Below are positions 47,497-61,019 of a DNA stretch of 64,000 bases, in pieces. The stretch is from Nageia nagi. Its lineage: Eukaryota > Pinophyta. Location of the stretch: the NCBI GenBank assembly GCA_050084985.1, contig JBITNC010000001.1, positions 41,974,001 through 42,038,000 on the forward strand, in the 5' to 3' direction. The notes beneath the pieces were generated by a model that saw nothing but the letters and a program-made list of their open reading frames with translations, was not told the DNA's origin and searched no databases. Both the position numbers and the translations under genes were made by a program. Position 1 is the stretch's first letter; each line of letters begins with the position of its first letter.

Positions 47497-49251
47497 TGGT
47501 AGCAACTTGATGAAAGAGAACTTTTCTAGAGCCTAGCAATGTTGCATGGTTAAATCATATTCTCGGAGCCTGATAGTACTCTTCTTCGATACATTTTCTT
47601 GCAGTGTGGTGAACTTAGAAATGGATGAATTTTCCTTGAACTAGGTCAATTTGTAATTTTTACAATTATTCCATAACCTAGTAGTATTTATATTTCATGC
47701 ATCCTCCCAAAATGTGGCCAAACTATTACCAATGCATCTTCAAGGAAAGTGATCTGATCAATCAATACAAATCCTACTTTCACGAAACCTGGTGGACTCA
47801 TATCACAACTCATTTTTTCATAGCCCAACCACATTCTTCAAAATCCACTAGAGTCAACGATCATCTCCTATTGGTCAAGATAATTGGTATTCAAAGTTCT
47901 ATTTCCCAATTCCAACAAGATTGTACAAGCATTGTAAATTATTTTAAACAAAGCTTTTGACATTTTTCATTCTTATGTAAACAAGATTTTCTAGCTACAT
48001 CTAGTACTGAAGATAAAATACAATTACCATTAGCATAAATTTGAAGTTAGAGCTATGTTTTCAAGTTGTAGCTTAGATATGTTTAAGGATTTCATAATTA
48101 TGTTAAATTATAGTTATTGTATATAGGTTGTAGTTTGTAGATTTTCTTTAGATTTATGTTACCATTGGTAGATATTTTCAAATATGAAGCTATATTACAA
48201 CTTGATCAATGTAAAATAGGATGTTGGATCTTTCAACATTTATGCTTTATAATGAAATATCTCTTTTTCCAACCTAACTGATTTATGATAGTAATTGTAC
48301 ATTATTTCTTCATGAAGTCCTTGGTTGGCTTAAACGTTACATTGTTTATATGTTTTATTTATCCATGGTATGTAAATGAAATTATTCATGACTATAACCT
48401 CTTATCTCTTGCACTTGAACAATAGATAATAACATCAAAGAGGTGGTTATGAGCTAGGTCCTTCCTCTAGGTTTTGATAGAATTCTTGAAGCTCAAGTTG
48501 GCCCTAAATGCTATCATTTCCTTTTTTTCTCCTATACTTTAAACCTTTTTATCTCTTTGGGTTACTCTATCCTTTTTTCTTTCATTTACAATCCTTTTAT
48601 GATGGATAAGGCACCACCCTAATAAAATTGTAAAAGGAAATTTGGGATTAGATTATCTCCTTTATCTATGATGAGTCTTTTAATAGGTCTACATCTTTGT
48701 CTCTAGGAAGTAAACCTCATGATACTTAGTTCTAAGAGCTAAAATTAATGGGTAATATAATCTTATCTATGAGAGATAGAATCCCATATAGATTGGACCC
48801 TTTTACATGGTAAAAGTGTAATCTCATTGGTTAGATATCTAAAACATGGTTGACCTATATAAAATTGGACTACGAAAGCTCAATATCCTATTCACTTCTC
48901 TATATGTGGGATGCAATCTAAAGAATATTATGAGATATGAATCTTTGGGTTTTTTTAATTTTAAAACCAAGAGACACTAATGATCGGAGTAATGGTGTAA
49001 AGAATATTTATCTCTAATATTCCTGGAATTCCAACTGTCCAATAGATTATAATTATGCATATCAGTTATGGTCATTTAGATTTTTCAAAATGGATCATCA
49101 ATCATCATCCTAGATAAATAAAAGTGAAGGTTGAATCAACTAAAAGTCAATTCATCCAAATAAAGTTGGTTCATGATTATGAACAAATCTGGCACCCCTC
49201 ACCCTTTCACAAGGAAAAGAGCTAGATTGCATTTTTCAAATCAACAATCTA
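47497..49251 (+). repeat. Long LTR, left copy
   Basis: It begins near TGGTAGCAACTTGATGAAAG and shares ordered words with the right copy: gttgcatggttaaatcaa, agtgtggtgaa, agaaatggatgaa, caagttgtagctta, ggatcttt(c)a(g/a)cattt, ttgatagaatt, atggtaaaagt and caagagccact. The homology can be followed to about 49055. The remaining 200 bases to the PBS have no partner in the truncated right copy. Confidence 0.8.
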
Positions 49252-49254
49252 TTT

Positions 49255-49274
49255 TTGGCATGCTCAGTGGGATG
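49255..49274 (+). other. Probable primer binding site of the long-LTR element
   Basis: TTGGCATGCTCAGTGGGATG directly follows the left repeat. Many plant Ty3/Gypsy elements have a similar TTGGCACGCC-CAGTGGGA word at this place, which supports the LTR reading over a simple duplication. Confidence 0.6.
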
Positions 49275-50593
49275 ATTTCACATAGTATTCATATTTTATG
49301 AGCCTCCATAGCTATTATTGAAATATGATTCATGTTTATTTAAAGATAAATCTGACAACATCAATGCACAATACTAGCTCAATTTGTTTTATCTATTTCA
49401 AGGAAATAAAATAATGACTTGATCAGTTAAAGATTCAAGATCTGAAAGAATAAGAAAGGTTATTTTGAAATGTTAGAATTTTAACAAAACACTAAGTAAA
49501 GATGACTCAGATTCATAAATATCAGTAATATTTTCAAAATAAAAGTTATCATGGACATATAATATTTGGGGGTTAATCAGATTCAAGGTTTTCTTGATAA
49601 AGATTTTGGACCTTATCAATATTGGGGGATGGTTTAATCCTCTCTCTCTCTCTTTGAAGATTAATTACTATCGTCTAATACCAAAATGTCAAAATAGTGA
49701 AGATGGCATTAGAAGGTTCCTATGTTTTAAATTCATCTGTTAAGATTATGTCAATTGTGGAATGCATACTAAAATATCAAATCAAAAGTAGGACTTATGT
49801 GTTTTGCACTTATATTATTCTACATATACATTTTTGAATCTAATTAATAGAGTCACACAAAATGGATGTTCCTACAAAGGTACACCCACCCAACCTCGCC
49901 TAATTTCTAAAGGTATACATTCTATTTTCTAAGGAAATATCTTGATCTTTTCTCATTGCATTAAAAGAGACCTTATAAAGTTAACCTTAGAAATATGAAA
50001 GGTTATCAAACATCAGAAGGGATTGATATGAGTAATTAATCATATTTTGAAAAAATAAGGTATATATGTTTTAGTAACATTAGAAGGTATGCCTCGAATG
50101 ATCATATCTTTTGGATAAGCCTCTAATATTTCACCATTACCTATCAAGTCCTATAATCCCAAGAAGTTATTTACCATTTGTTCACATAAAATTATCTGAT
50201 AACTTAGACTGTTGTACTTACTTGATTATTTTCATGTCTACTTTATAGACACCTAATTGTAATATTCCTTTTCAAAAGAGTTATTTAGGAATTTTAGTTA
50301 TTAGACTAGTGTATTTCAATGATATAGTTTTATTCGATGAATTTTTGAATGAAAACTTAGTTAAAAGATAAATTAAAACATTTTTTGTAGAATTTATTGA
50401 TTTGTATTCAAATTCATGATTTCAAACAATTATTCACATGTAAAAGGAGATTTCCTAAATAAGTGGGATAAGATGGATAATTCATAAGAGTATAGACAAA
50501 AATAGGTCTAAATCAGTTAGGAATAATTCAGATTTGTTTGATCTACTTTCTTTTTAATATTCATTTTTGAAAGAGTTCATAGATAGATATAAG

Positions 50594-52165
50594 TGAGGTA
50601 GAATCTTGATGAAAGATATCTTTCTTGGAGCTTGGAAGTGTTGCATGGTTAAATCAACTTCTCGAAGCCTGGTGGTACTCTTCTCCGATGCATTTTCTCA
50701 TAGTGTGGTGAAATTAGAAATGGATGAACGTTTCCAAAATAAATAAAAAATTTAATTACATAAATGATTCCAAAACCCTATAGTCTTCATATTTTATGCA
50801 TTCTCTTGGAATGTAGCCAAATTATTACCAAGGAATCTTCAAGGAAAATGATATGATCAATCAATACACTTCCTACTTTACTGAAACCCAATGGAATCGT
50901 ATCATGAATCATTTTTCTAGAGTTCAATACCATTCATTAAAATCTAGTAGAGTAAATAACCATATCCTATTGGTCAAGATAATCGATAATCTAGTTCTAT
51001 TTTCCAAGTTCAGTAAGATTGTATAAGCATTGTAAATTATTTTAAACAAAGCTTTTGGTATTTTTCCATTCTTTTGTAAACAAGATTTTTCAACTAGGTA
51101 TGGGTTTTAAAGAAAAAATAAAATTGTCATTAGTATAAATTTGGTAAGTTACAACTATGTATTTCAAGTTGTAGCTTATATATGTTGTAGATTTCATAAT
51201 TTTGTTATATTGTAGTTAATTGCATACAAGTTGTAGTTTGTAGATATCTTTAGATTCATATTACAATTAGTAGATATTTTCAAATTTGAAGATATATATA
51301 CAACTCATATAAATATAAAATAAGAGGTTGGATCTTTCAGCATTTGCATATGTATAATGAAATATCTCTTTTTCCAACCCAAACTGAGTATGCTAGTACT
51401 TGTATATTTATTTCTTTGTGAATTCCTTGGTTTGATTAAATGGTTACATTTTTTATATGTTTCTTGTACTTCATGGTATGATGAATTAAATATGCATGAA
51501 TATAGCCTCTACTCTCTTACAATTGAACAATGGATAGTAACATGAAAGGGATGGTTGTGAGTTAGGGATCCTTCCTCCATGTTTTGATAGAATTGTTGAA
51601 AGCCTAGGTTGGCCCTAAGAGATATCATTTTCATTTATTTCTTGCACTTTAAACCTTTTATATTTTTTGGTTAATTTATCCTTTTTTCTTTTATTTTTCA
51701 TTTTTTATGATGGATAAGGCACCACCTTGATAAAACTAGAAAAGGAAATTTGGGATCAGATTATCTCCTCTACTTGTAATGAGTTTTTTAATGGGACTAC
51801 ATCTTTTTCTATGGGAATTAAACCTTAGGATTCTTAGTTCCAAGAACTAAAATGAATGGCTAATATCATCTTATATGTGAGAGACATAATCATATCTAGA
51901 TTGGACCCTTTTACATGGTAAAAGTACAATCTCATTGGTTAGAGACCTAAAAGAAGGTCAACTATATAAAATTAAAGTACCAGAAGCTCAAGATCATATT
52001 TACTTCTCTATCTATGGGATGCATCTAAAGAAGATTATGATATACTGATCTTTGGGATTTTTGAATTTTCAAACCAAGAGCCACTTATGAGCAGAGTAAT
52101 TTTGTAAGTAACATTTTTCTCTAATGTTCTTGAAATATCGACTATTTAACATATCATAATTTTGT
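50594..52165 (+). repeat. Long LTR, right copy, truncated
   Basis: It starts TGAGGTAGAATCTTGATGAAAG. Spacing to the left copy is about 3.1 kb. Homology is lost at about 52165. Near that end, a 32-base word beginning ttttgtaa and ending taatgttctt is tandemly repeated (52104 and 52161, about 58 apart). Confidence 0.8.
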
Positions 52166-52189
52166 AAATAACATTTTTCTCTAATGTTC

Positions 52190-52750
52190 TTTTATAATCT
52201 TAATATCAATACATATTAATTAAAATACCATAGATTTTAACACATTAATATGCTCAATTGTAGAATCTCCATCATTTATCTTAAGGAGATTCAACTTCTT
52301 TCAAAGAAATAATTTATTTGGTAGTGACTCAAATTGGTATAAAGTCCCTAACTTATCACATAACTTCTTCATCCTATTTTCTCTAGATATATTTATCAAA
52401 ATAAAATTTACAAGGTACAACTAAATAATACTCTTTTCCTTTCTTTCCAATTTCTCTCAATATTCCATTATCATACTTGTGGGTTTATTTCCTAACTTAG
52501 TAACCCACTAGTATTTATCCACAAGTAGATTCTCCTTTTTTAGCTTACATAACTCAAAGCTCTTACTATAAAACTTTGTTATCTTAATCCTTGAGTTGTT
52601 TATTAACTTTCTCCATACAAGATTCACCTTCACAAAAATCCTACTTGAGAATAGGTTTATTGTAATCTGGAAACTTTATCTTTTCATAGGTTGAATTAAA
52701 CCTTAGTAACAAAGGAATCCCCTAAAATATAATACCTTGTATTTGATACT
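52190..52750 (-). pseudogene. Ty1/Copia gag, decayed
   Basis: On the minus strand, words typical of the Copia gag (UBN2-type) domain appear: LCDKLGTLYQFESLPNKLFL, KLNLLKINDGDSTIEHIN, and then LKSMVF and a CIDIKI word. The next expected domains, the zinc knuckle and protease, are not here but the protease is at 47047-47337. The gag and protease are most simply read as one element split by the insertion at 47497-52165. Confidence 0.75.
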
Positions 52751-54560
52751 AAATGAAGATATTTGATAAATATATTTGAAAATTTTGATTCAAAATAGAA
52801 TCATATAAGAAAATAAATCAATGACATGCAACCATAATGAGCATAACTATTTATTTTGACAACCTTTAACTAGGGAAAAACCAACAAAAATAGAGCAACT
52901 CCACTCTATATTGATATTATATCATGCTAGAATTATTTCACTAAGGTACTTTACAATACAATATATAAAGATCTTATAGCATCAAATGACCCTCAACTAG
53001 TAACTAATATTAGAATAGAATGGGCATAAAACCATGGGCTAAGACCACCCATACCCATATATATGAATCTATGAATATGTATAAAATTTCAACTTTATAA
53101 GGTTATAAAATTTATTTTATATCTAAATTTTTCATGTTTAATACATTTTTAGAAATCATTTTTTTATCAAAATCCACTTGTAAAATTTCATAAACTTTTG
53201 AACACATTTAGTACCTCACTTTTCACTTTGTTTAAAATTGATATCTTTACTCTATTAACTCTAATGCTCATTGTTAAAGGTACAATACATCCAACATAGC
53301 CTTTACACCTATATTTGATCCTTCTATATACATATATATACTTTGGGGTCCTTTTTCTCCTCTTGAATCCATCCTCTAATGCACTCATTAATTCAAGGGC
53401 TCATCCTCCTCGTCTCCATTTCCTCCTTTTTATCATTGTTAATATCCACATCAACATCACCATATTATATCTCATTGATCCTAACTTTGTATCAATGTAT
53501 ACCATATATTATATTCTATTGTTATCCTTATATCATCTATAGTTGGGACCATAACTACCTCTTATGTCCCATATGCAAGCTCTTTAAATTATGTTATTAG
53601 CCTCACATCCCTAACCTCTTGAGTCTAAATACACACTAGATCTAAAATCCATTATTGTATTCCAAATTACCAAAGAACATGTTAATCTAAAAATACTCAA
53701 AATACCATTTTCTCCTTATAAACATTTACCTCTCTCTCCTAATCTTTCCCAAATCCATTACACCCTTTACCAATACTAGCCTTATGTGATATGGCATCCA
53801 TATCACCTCTCTTGATACTGATCTCTCTAATATATATCTATGATAATAATTATCTCACTCATCACTCATGTACCTCCCTCATGTGTAACCATATCATACA
53901 ATATACTTACTCTTGAAACTCAACATTATAACATATAATAGTCTGCATAGGTGTTCAATTAAAATATGTTGACATGCCCATATCATGATGAGGAGGGATA
54001 CACACAACCATTCCTTTATTATCTGCATCCATACAACTCCTTATAGGTTTGATACAAAAAAGCTATCCCCATACAAGGATTACGCTTAAATTTATCATGT
54101 CCATAATCACTTTGATTAAGTTTCATGGAAACCTATACCTTGATGAGTTTGGTAAAACATAACAAGAGATCAAGTACATAAAAATATTCATCTTCATAGT
54201 AATAAATTATCATTCATATGTAACCTCATATGTAAATCCTCCATTCTAAATTTTTACACATAACCATTTTTCTAAAAATATCCATCTCATAACCTCCTCC
54301 TATATTTACTTCTCATGCACCACCTAATACACTTTTCCTCAAATAGGATACAGTAAATATGATACACATCCTCTATTATGATCATCATCTTTCATGTAGG
54401 TAAATGGAATGTGTTTGTATCCACATTACATATATCTACCAATACCATGATAAATAAACCATCTTCTAAAATACAAATATACCTTTCATTTCCCAAAACC
54501 TAATCATACCCAAGAAATCCCAATCCCCATCAACCATCAATGATATCATCATCTATAAGA
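52751..54560. other. Anonymous AT-rich DNA
   Basis: About 1.8 kb with no supported gene. The overlapping small frames at 53188-53600 on both strands have no family resemblance. CT-rich patches occur at about 53340-53430. Confidence 0.5.
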
Positions 54561-54563
54561 ATA

Positions 54564-54857
54564 AACTATATCTATTTCATTATGTTACTTATCACTCACC
54601 CTTTCGTCATCAACATATATTTTCTATCAAACTACTTTATATGCAATATATGCTATCAATTTATCTACTCTCTCATTCATTTCCCACAAATTCCCTTTTC
54701 TAATAGAGCAAACTATATCTATGTCATTATGTTACTCATCATTCATCCTTTCATCATCAATATATATTTTCTATCAAACCACTTTATATGCAATATATGC
54801 TATCAATTTATCTACTCTCTCATTCATTTCCCATAAATTCTCTTTTCTTAAAAAATT
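54564..54857. repeat. 147-bp tandem duplication
   Basis: The word aactatatctat starts a unit at 54564 and again at 54711. The 147-base units share tctaatcaa-like, tttcatcatcaa-like, tatattttctatcaaac and actctctcattcatttccca words. Differences number about ten, so it is a fairly recent duplication. The encoded frame (54540-54836) repeats itself for the same reason and is not evidence of a gene. Confidence 0.9.
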
Positions 54858-57800
54858 ATAAATTATATGAACTTCATGCATCCATATAAATTAGTTAAAT
54901 TCCCCTTGAGGAACTATTATACAATTTGAATAATCCTTAAAGGGAAAATTTCATAGCCAAATATGAAAAATTCAAAAACTCTCCAAAAATATCAAAAATA
55001 AACTTCTTTTTTTGCAAATATCAAACAACATCATAAAAATGACTCCACCATTATGAAAAATATTTATTTTTATTTATCAGACTACACTACAAGTTTCATT
55101 TCAACTACCTTAGGGTTAATTTTATCCTTTTTCAAATTCATAAAGGTGGTATAATATAACTAATTCTACTTGCACTCCATCTCACCTCATCATTTCTCAT
55201 TACATGTTCCATCATTGTTTCACTCAAACTCATAAATTTCTCTCCCAAATGTATTTTAGAAAAAAAAATAATAATAAATTGCATGGTGAGATTGAGACAT
55301 CCAAACCCCATTTTTATTCCACTATAATCCCAAAATTCTAAGATGATTTTAAAATTTTCTTGAACTTTAGATATACACAACCTCTTTTAGATCAGCTAGT
55401 CAATTTCATCCTAAAAAATTATTTTCTTCTTTTTATATTTAATTTGACTTCATCAAACCTTATCTTCCTTCTTTTATGCCTCCACATTTTTCTTATGATT
55501 CACAACTATGATTTGTATCAAATGACTCATTATCATTTTCCTTTTTCTTCACCTTCCAACTGATCACTTTGAGGGACAAGATAAGATCCAATAAGTTTGT
55601 ATTGTATGTCCATGGTATTAAACACCAAATTATAGAATAAATTATTTAAATAATCTTGGATAATATTATCAAATATTATACTTTCTATTTAGTAAGACCC
55701 ATTTCAATGTTGTATGATGCCTTAAGTCTACACATAATCAATGTGGTAACTTAAGTGCACAAATCAAATTTACCATTGCAACTTAAGGATATGTACCTTT
55801 GATTATTTAGTTTTTTGAATAAAATCAAACAAATAGATAACTTTATCGAATGCAAAGCTCAAATAAATTCTTCTTTTCTAAATTGGCCTATCCTACTCTA
55901 TTCTTGATACAGTATGATCATGATTCTCTCCCTCAACATCATCATAATATTGCAAATCCCATAATAATAAAAACCCCATCAATTATCACCAAACATCCTT
56001 AATCAAAATTAAAGTTAATAATCACAATCATCGTATCTATCATTTTTGGGTTACAACTAATCTTCACAAATGCAATACAAAAAAGGGGAAAATATAAGCA
56101 CTTGAAAGTTTCATAGTTCTCAATCCATAGCTTTAGCATCAATTCATTCTAATTAATGTTAAACACCCTCATTCTGATATTAGCATTAATTAATTAATTC
56201 TAAATACCCCATTTAGATATATATCCTAAATGATTAACCATTTGTAGCTAGCCCCTCTTTATAGCATTATTTCACCATAGGATCATCCCTTAACATGTCA
56301 AAATTAACTTGATTGACCACCTACATAGATGCACTTGATCAAAGAATACTTGCTTGGATTTATAAGTCACTCATCTAACCCCCACTCTCTATGCTACATA
56401 ACCAATTGTAAAGTGATGCCTAATGCCCAAGGTTAATCATCCAACCAATTATAACATGTGGATGAGTAACTAAACCAATAATATTTTACCATGTTACTCA
56501 ACCAATAACATATATTCCTCCATGTCACAAAACCAATCATAAATTTCTATGTAGCACCACATATAGATCTCAAATTATCCTATAAATAGAACTTCCCCTT
56601 TGTGTGTTAGAGATAATTTTTATGTAAGGTTACATCATCTATATTTGGGCCACAACTAGTAACCCTTATTTATTATGTCCATCACCACTCTGATTAAGAC
56701 AATTATCTTATGTAAAATACCCATTAAGGATCAAATTACAAGTCAAAATCACTTGTTGAGAGGTGATTTCCAACATAGGACAAATTGATACCTTCAAGTT
56801 GCAAAATCTTCTTCTTCTATTTGGCATAAAAAATGTATATTACATACATCTATGTTTTTATTGAAATTACAATTATTTGTGATTTGTTACACTAGGTTGA
56901 TTAGTTTTACTAAGGAAGTTGACTAACCTCATAAGGTCCAGCCTATGGATCATTAGCTAACCCTAAAAGACATGTTTTAACAATTATTTTATTTGAGTGA
57001 TTATAATTTACTCCCAAATGGTGATAACCTTTTAATACCACCATTAAGATATATGTTTGATTAATTTTAATAAAGTGGCATGTTTATTTGTATTCACTTT
57101 CTCAATGATATTAACCTTTCATTTGTCATAGTGTCAACACTAGACCTGATTCATTTAATGAGTTGACTATATCATAAAGTTTATCTTGGAAGTTAAAGTT
57201 TAGAGGTATAACCTTGATGTTGATTTCAACTTTATCGATCATGAGATAACTAGATTCTTACTTACAAAGTTAGCAAATAATCATGAAAAGTTCATTTTCC
57301 TCCAAATACTTCAAAGCTATATTTAAAGGTAGAAAAGGATGTATTGAGTACATACAATCCAATCTCTCTCGTAGACTTCTAATCAAAAATTTGTAAAAAA
57401 ATAAAGATTAAAAATAATCAAAGAACCCTTTTATCTAATAAATAGTCTCCAAAAAGGATAAAATGTAGAATGGAAAATAGTGCATTCTAGCAAAGGAGGG
57501 GAAAAAGAACTACCAAAATAGAAATCTTCCCAAATTAATTAGCTTTCCCATAAAGCATTTTCAATTCAAAACATCTATCATATAATTCAAATCAAAGTCT
57601 AATATTTCCACTATGATAAGAGAGAGAATGTAAGCTTCTCGCATTAATTAACTTTCATGATTACACCTAAATCATTGCTACTTATTCTTAACCAAGATAG
57701 TCATGTTGTGAGTCCATGAATTCGTCTAATTCATGTCTGAAGGGACTAATAAATCAACTATTTTCTTGATAGGAAGATTTTTATTTCTTTTAGGTTGGGA

Positions 57801-58810
57801 TCAAATATCCATGTTTGGTATCCTCATCTTTTCATCGTCCTTTATGTCACTATCATTACTTTTTGATCAATAGTTTTGAACATGAATATCACTTACTATT
57901 AACTCCAACTATAAGTTTGAGTATATCACAACTTTTTCAAACATTCATAATTATAAAAAATAAACTATAAATTCTTGAGGTTCAAACATTTTAGCTACCC
58001 TTCTTATTTTGTATTACCAAATAAAATTTCCCTTATCATTCATTGATTTATCTTTTCAAATGACTCCTTGTGATTGTCATTTCTTCCCTTTGACTTCTCA
58101 TCATTTGAGGGGGAGCAATCCTCATCCATTATTATGTCTTATGAATATATTTTTTCATATACCTAACCTAGGGAAAATAAATTCCAACAATATTCCATCA
58201 ATTATCCTTAGCCCTTATCTACTAGGACAAAAGTAGAAATCATCTGTAAATCAATTAATTTGAATATGTTAGTCTCTATCATGGCTACTTAAGCCCACAT
58301 GTTTCCTGATTATTTCTAGGTATTATGAGTGAATAAATATTTATTAAATGCATGTTGTATGTAAGGTTCAAATAAATCCTTTCATCCATAATTGCATTTT
58401 CTAAAGTTATCTCTAAAATATTACAAATCATATCCTCTATCATTATCATCAAGTATTTTTAATAGATTTTGAATTATATGTTATTCCTTGAACAAATGCA
58501 ATTCAAAAAGGATAAAATGTAGATACATGAATTTGTTACATATCATTTTATTCATTAAAATTTATTCCATCTCTAATTATCATGGTCATCTATCACTTAT
58601 CATGTCATTCCCAAGTTATTTTTAGTCCAAATGTATAAATAATAAAAATTGTAATGTGATTTTAGGTTGCATAAGTAATTTTTGGTTGCATATATGATTT
58701 GAAATTGGTGTGCTACTTTAAATCGTGACATATAATTATAAATCATACTTGAGATTTTTTTAAGTATGAAAATCAAGAAAATTGAGATATCGAGTTGGCA
58801 CCAATGAATC
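54858..58810. other. Anonymous AT-rich DNA
   Basis: Nearly 4 kb without a domain I can assign. TATAAATAG at about 56582 and a gggggagca word at about 58110 resemble LTR and PPT pieces, so old LTR elements may be here, but termini were not found. The frame at 58009-58236 has no family features. Confidence 0.45.
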
Positions 58811-58817
58811 TTATCCA

Positions 58818-58843
58818 TGTGTGTGTGTGTGTGTGTGTGTGTG

Positions 58844-58918
<75 letters not shown>

Positions 58919-58919
58919 T
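58818..58919. repeat. (GT)n microsatellite, about 100 bp
   Basis: TG repeats, interrupted by an extra T at about 58844 and 58877 and by GG near 58911. The interruptions make three blocks of different length. Overlapping frames here that encode Cys-Val or Thr-His runs are an artefact of the repeat. Confidence 0.97.
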
Positions 58920-60439
58920 ATAAAAACTATCCCAAACATCATAGATGTGTCCAATACCATCCAATCATCTTCCCATCATCCTAGTTACTCTATTCATCAT
59001 CTCCTAACTTCATCAAAATACCTTTACCTTATAACCTTGGCATCTATTCGCTTCATTTGAACATGTAAATCCTATCTGCATGGTGCTCAATTTTTTAAAA
59101 ATTATATCTACCCTCTCCCATTTGGAAGTTGGACAAGATTGAAAAATATTGTTATGTTAGAGATTTTAATGCAAATACACCATCACATCAAGTAAATGAT
59201 TCCTTGCAAGCACATCACCACATTGTCAAATCCATCATAGGTATAATATTTATTGTGTACATGTTTTATCTTTTTAGTATTCGATAATTATTTCAAACCT
59301 TGAATGGTCCAACAAGGCTTTAACCCTTCCAAATGCAAGGTGATAAGGGTATTATATTAATTTCATTTTGTTTATCTTATCATAGGATTTGAAGATCCAA
59401 TAAGCATTATTAAGTCATCACAAAAATCTAAAATGTTAGCCTACATGATTTTTGTTTAATGTATATGTTTCATTTTTTATGGTCACATCATTTTGTATAA
59501 TATTTCTTCCTAGTTTTCTTTTTCTTTAAATGTGCATCAAAAGAAAAAATAATATAATAAAATCTCCTTCCAAGTATTAACAGTTGTGTTTAGAGCCATA
59601 TCATATGATGTTTGAAACTCCCAATCCTAAATGCCCCCTAGGTCTACAGTTTTAATCAAAAGGTAGCTAAGATCAGATGGACAATAAAGCTCAATAAAAT
59701 GTTGTAGTTGACATCACTCTAGAACTTAAAGGCTCTCAAATCTAATGGATCCTGAACTTGCAAACCTCAAAAGAACTCAAGTGCTTATGGATTGTAGATT
59801 CAAGGAATCTTCAACCATTGATATCATCCCAGAATGTAAAAAGGCCCTAATTCTAGCCACTCATAGACCTAAATGCTTTGAGGATGATTGAACGTTGGTG
59901 ACAAGTAACACCTAAATATCTTACTACCTAGAGATCATAGCACCCAAATATGGACAGACACATAGTCCCTAAAGATCTTATGTAGAATATTTAGGAGAGA
60001 ATTCGATAGCCTGGGCATATCTAATGGATACCTAAGGTGATGTCATCTTGTTAACCACATCAAAATCTCTATGTGGAACCTAGATATTCATTGCAATCAG
60101 CCCTTTGCTTAGTCACATCATCTAGATAAGTACCATGCTCATTTAGCATGAATTCAAAGAGTGAATCCCCAAAATTATCGAATCTACAAAAGAACGATTA
60201 GTCAAAGCTGCAAAGGCTAGGTAAGTACTCTAAAAAGGCATGTTTGATCAGAGGTTGATGAAGATATTGAAATTTCCTATAAGATTTGATCTGTAATCAT
60301 TGGAAGCTTATAGCATACTTAGATCCTCACTTACATATTCAAACAAAAAAATATTCACCATTATGAGACCTATTAAATTGCATATAAATTCAAAATTACA
60401 CAATGTAAAACTACAAATTAACAATCTCAATCACACAAC
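58920..60439. other. Unassigned DNA before the chromovirus
   Basis: About 1.5 kb. From about 59600 the composition becomes less AT-rich, with words such as gatcctgaacttgcaa, and could be a decayed element or the outer part of the LTR. No coding domain is recognised. Confidence 0.4.
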
Positions 60440-61010
60440 AAGATCAACATGAGTATTTACCTTGGTTCACCCAATATTGGCTAATCCAGCATGGAATTAG
60501 AGCCTTCTCTTCTCATTATCTATGGATATTACAATATTACATGCATATAGAGAAATACCATGAAAATAATGGCAATACCATCTCCTACAACACTACTGCA
60601 ATCTCTTACAGTAAGAAGAACAACTTTAGAACTAAAAAAAATGGAATGACTCTTGGTCTTCCTTCAAATCTTTACAATCCCAAAATCCTAAAAATCTCTA
60701 AGATAATATTATGAATCAAGAGAGTATAACACCTTTAAAAAAGGCCTAAAAATGTCTCCAATATATCGTTTAATGATCTTGAACTACTTAATTGTCTAAA
60801 TCCCCAATGCCCTTTCAACTTCCACTATTGACTCATCAAAACATATGCTATTAACAACCTAAAAATAGTAGACTTAGGTTGTTAACAACATGGTTTATGT
60901 CAACAATCACCTCCATATTTCAATCTTTAGTTAATATCTAAGCACATATACCTCTGTGATGAGTACTACTCCTGTTGAGATCAACCTGACACGATCCAAT
61001 TTAGATCACA
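60440..61010 (-). repeat. 3' LTR of the chromovirus (matched part)
   Basis: This aligns with 63468-64000 in the same orientation through ggagccttctcttctcatt, ggcaataccatctcctac, gactcttggtcttccttc, tgaatcaagagagta and gagatcaacct. On the minus strand the LTR starts near 61010 (TGTGATCTAAATTGG), preceded by a purine run TTAGGAGG. The lower limit may lie further out, to about 60380. Confidence 0.8.
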
Positions 61011-61019
61011 CCTCCTAAT

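Larger units (their letters stand above)
47497..52165 (+). mobile_element. LTR element with long LTRs, no coding domains
   Basis: Direct repeats of about 1.6-1.75 kb bound a core of about 1.34 kb (49252-50593). No gag or pol word is recognisable inside. The PBS-like word at 49255 marks the element as plus-strand. This layout fits a LARD or a deletion derivative of a Tat/Ogre-like element. It interrupts a minus-strand Copia element between its protease and gag. Confidence 0.75.

Noticed and set aside
47697-47960. An 87-codon frame in the left long LTR.
   Set aside because: The right copy has stops and indels at the same place. No domain is recognised, so coding is unlikely.
58773-59060. Open frames encoding Cys-Val and Thr-His runs on both strands.
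   Set aside because: They are direct translations of the GT microsatellite and have no other support.
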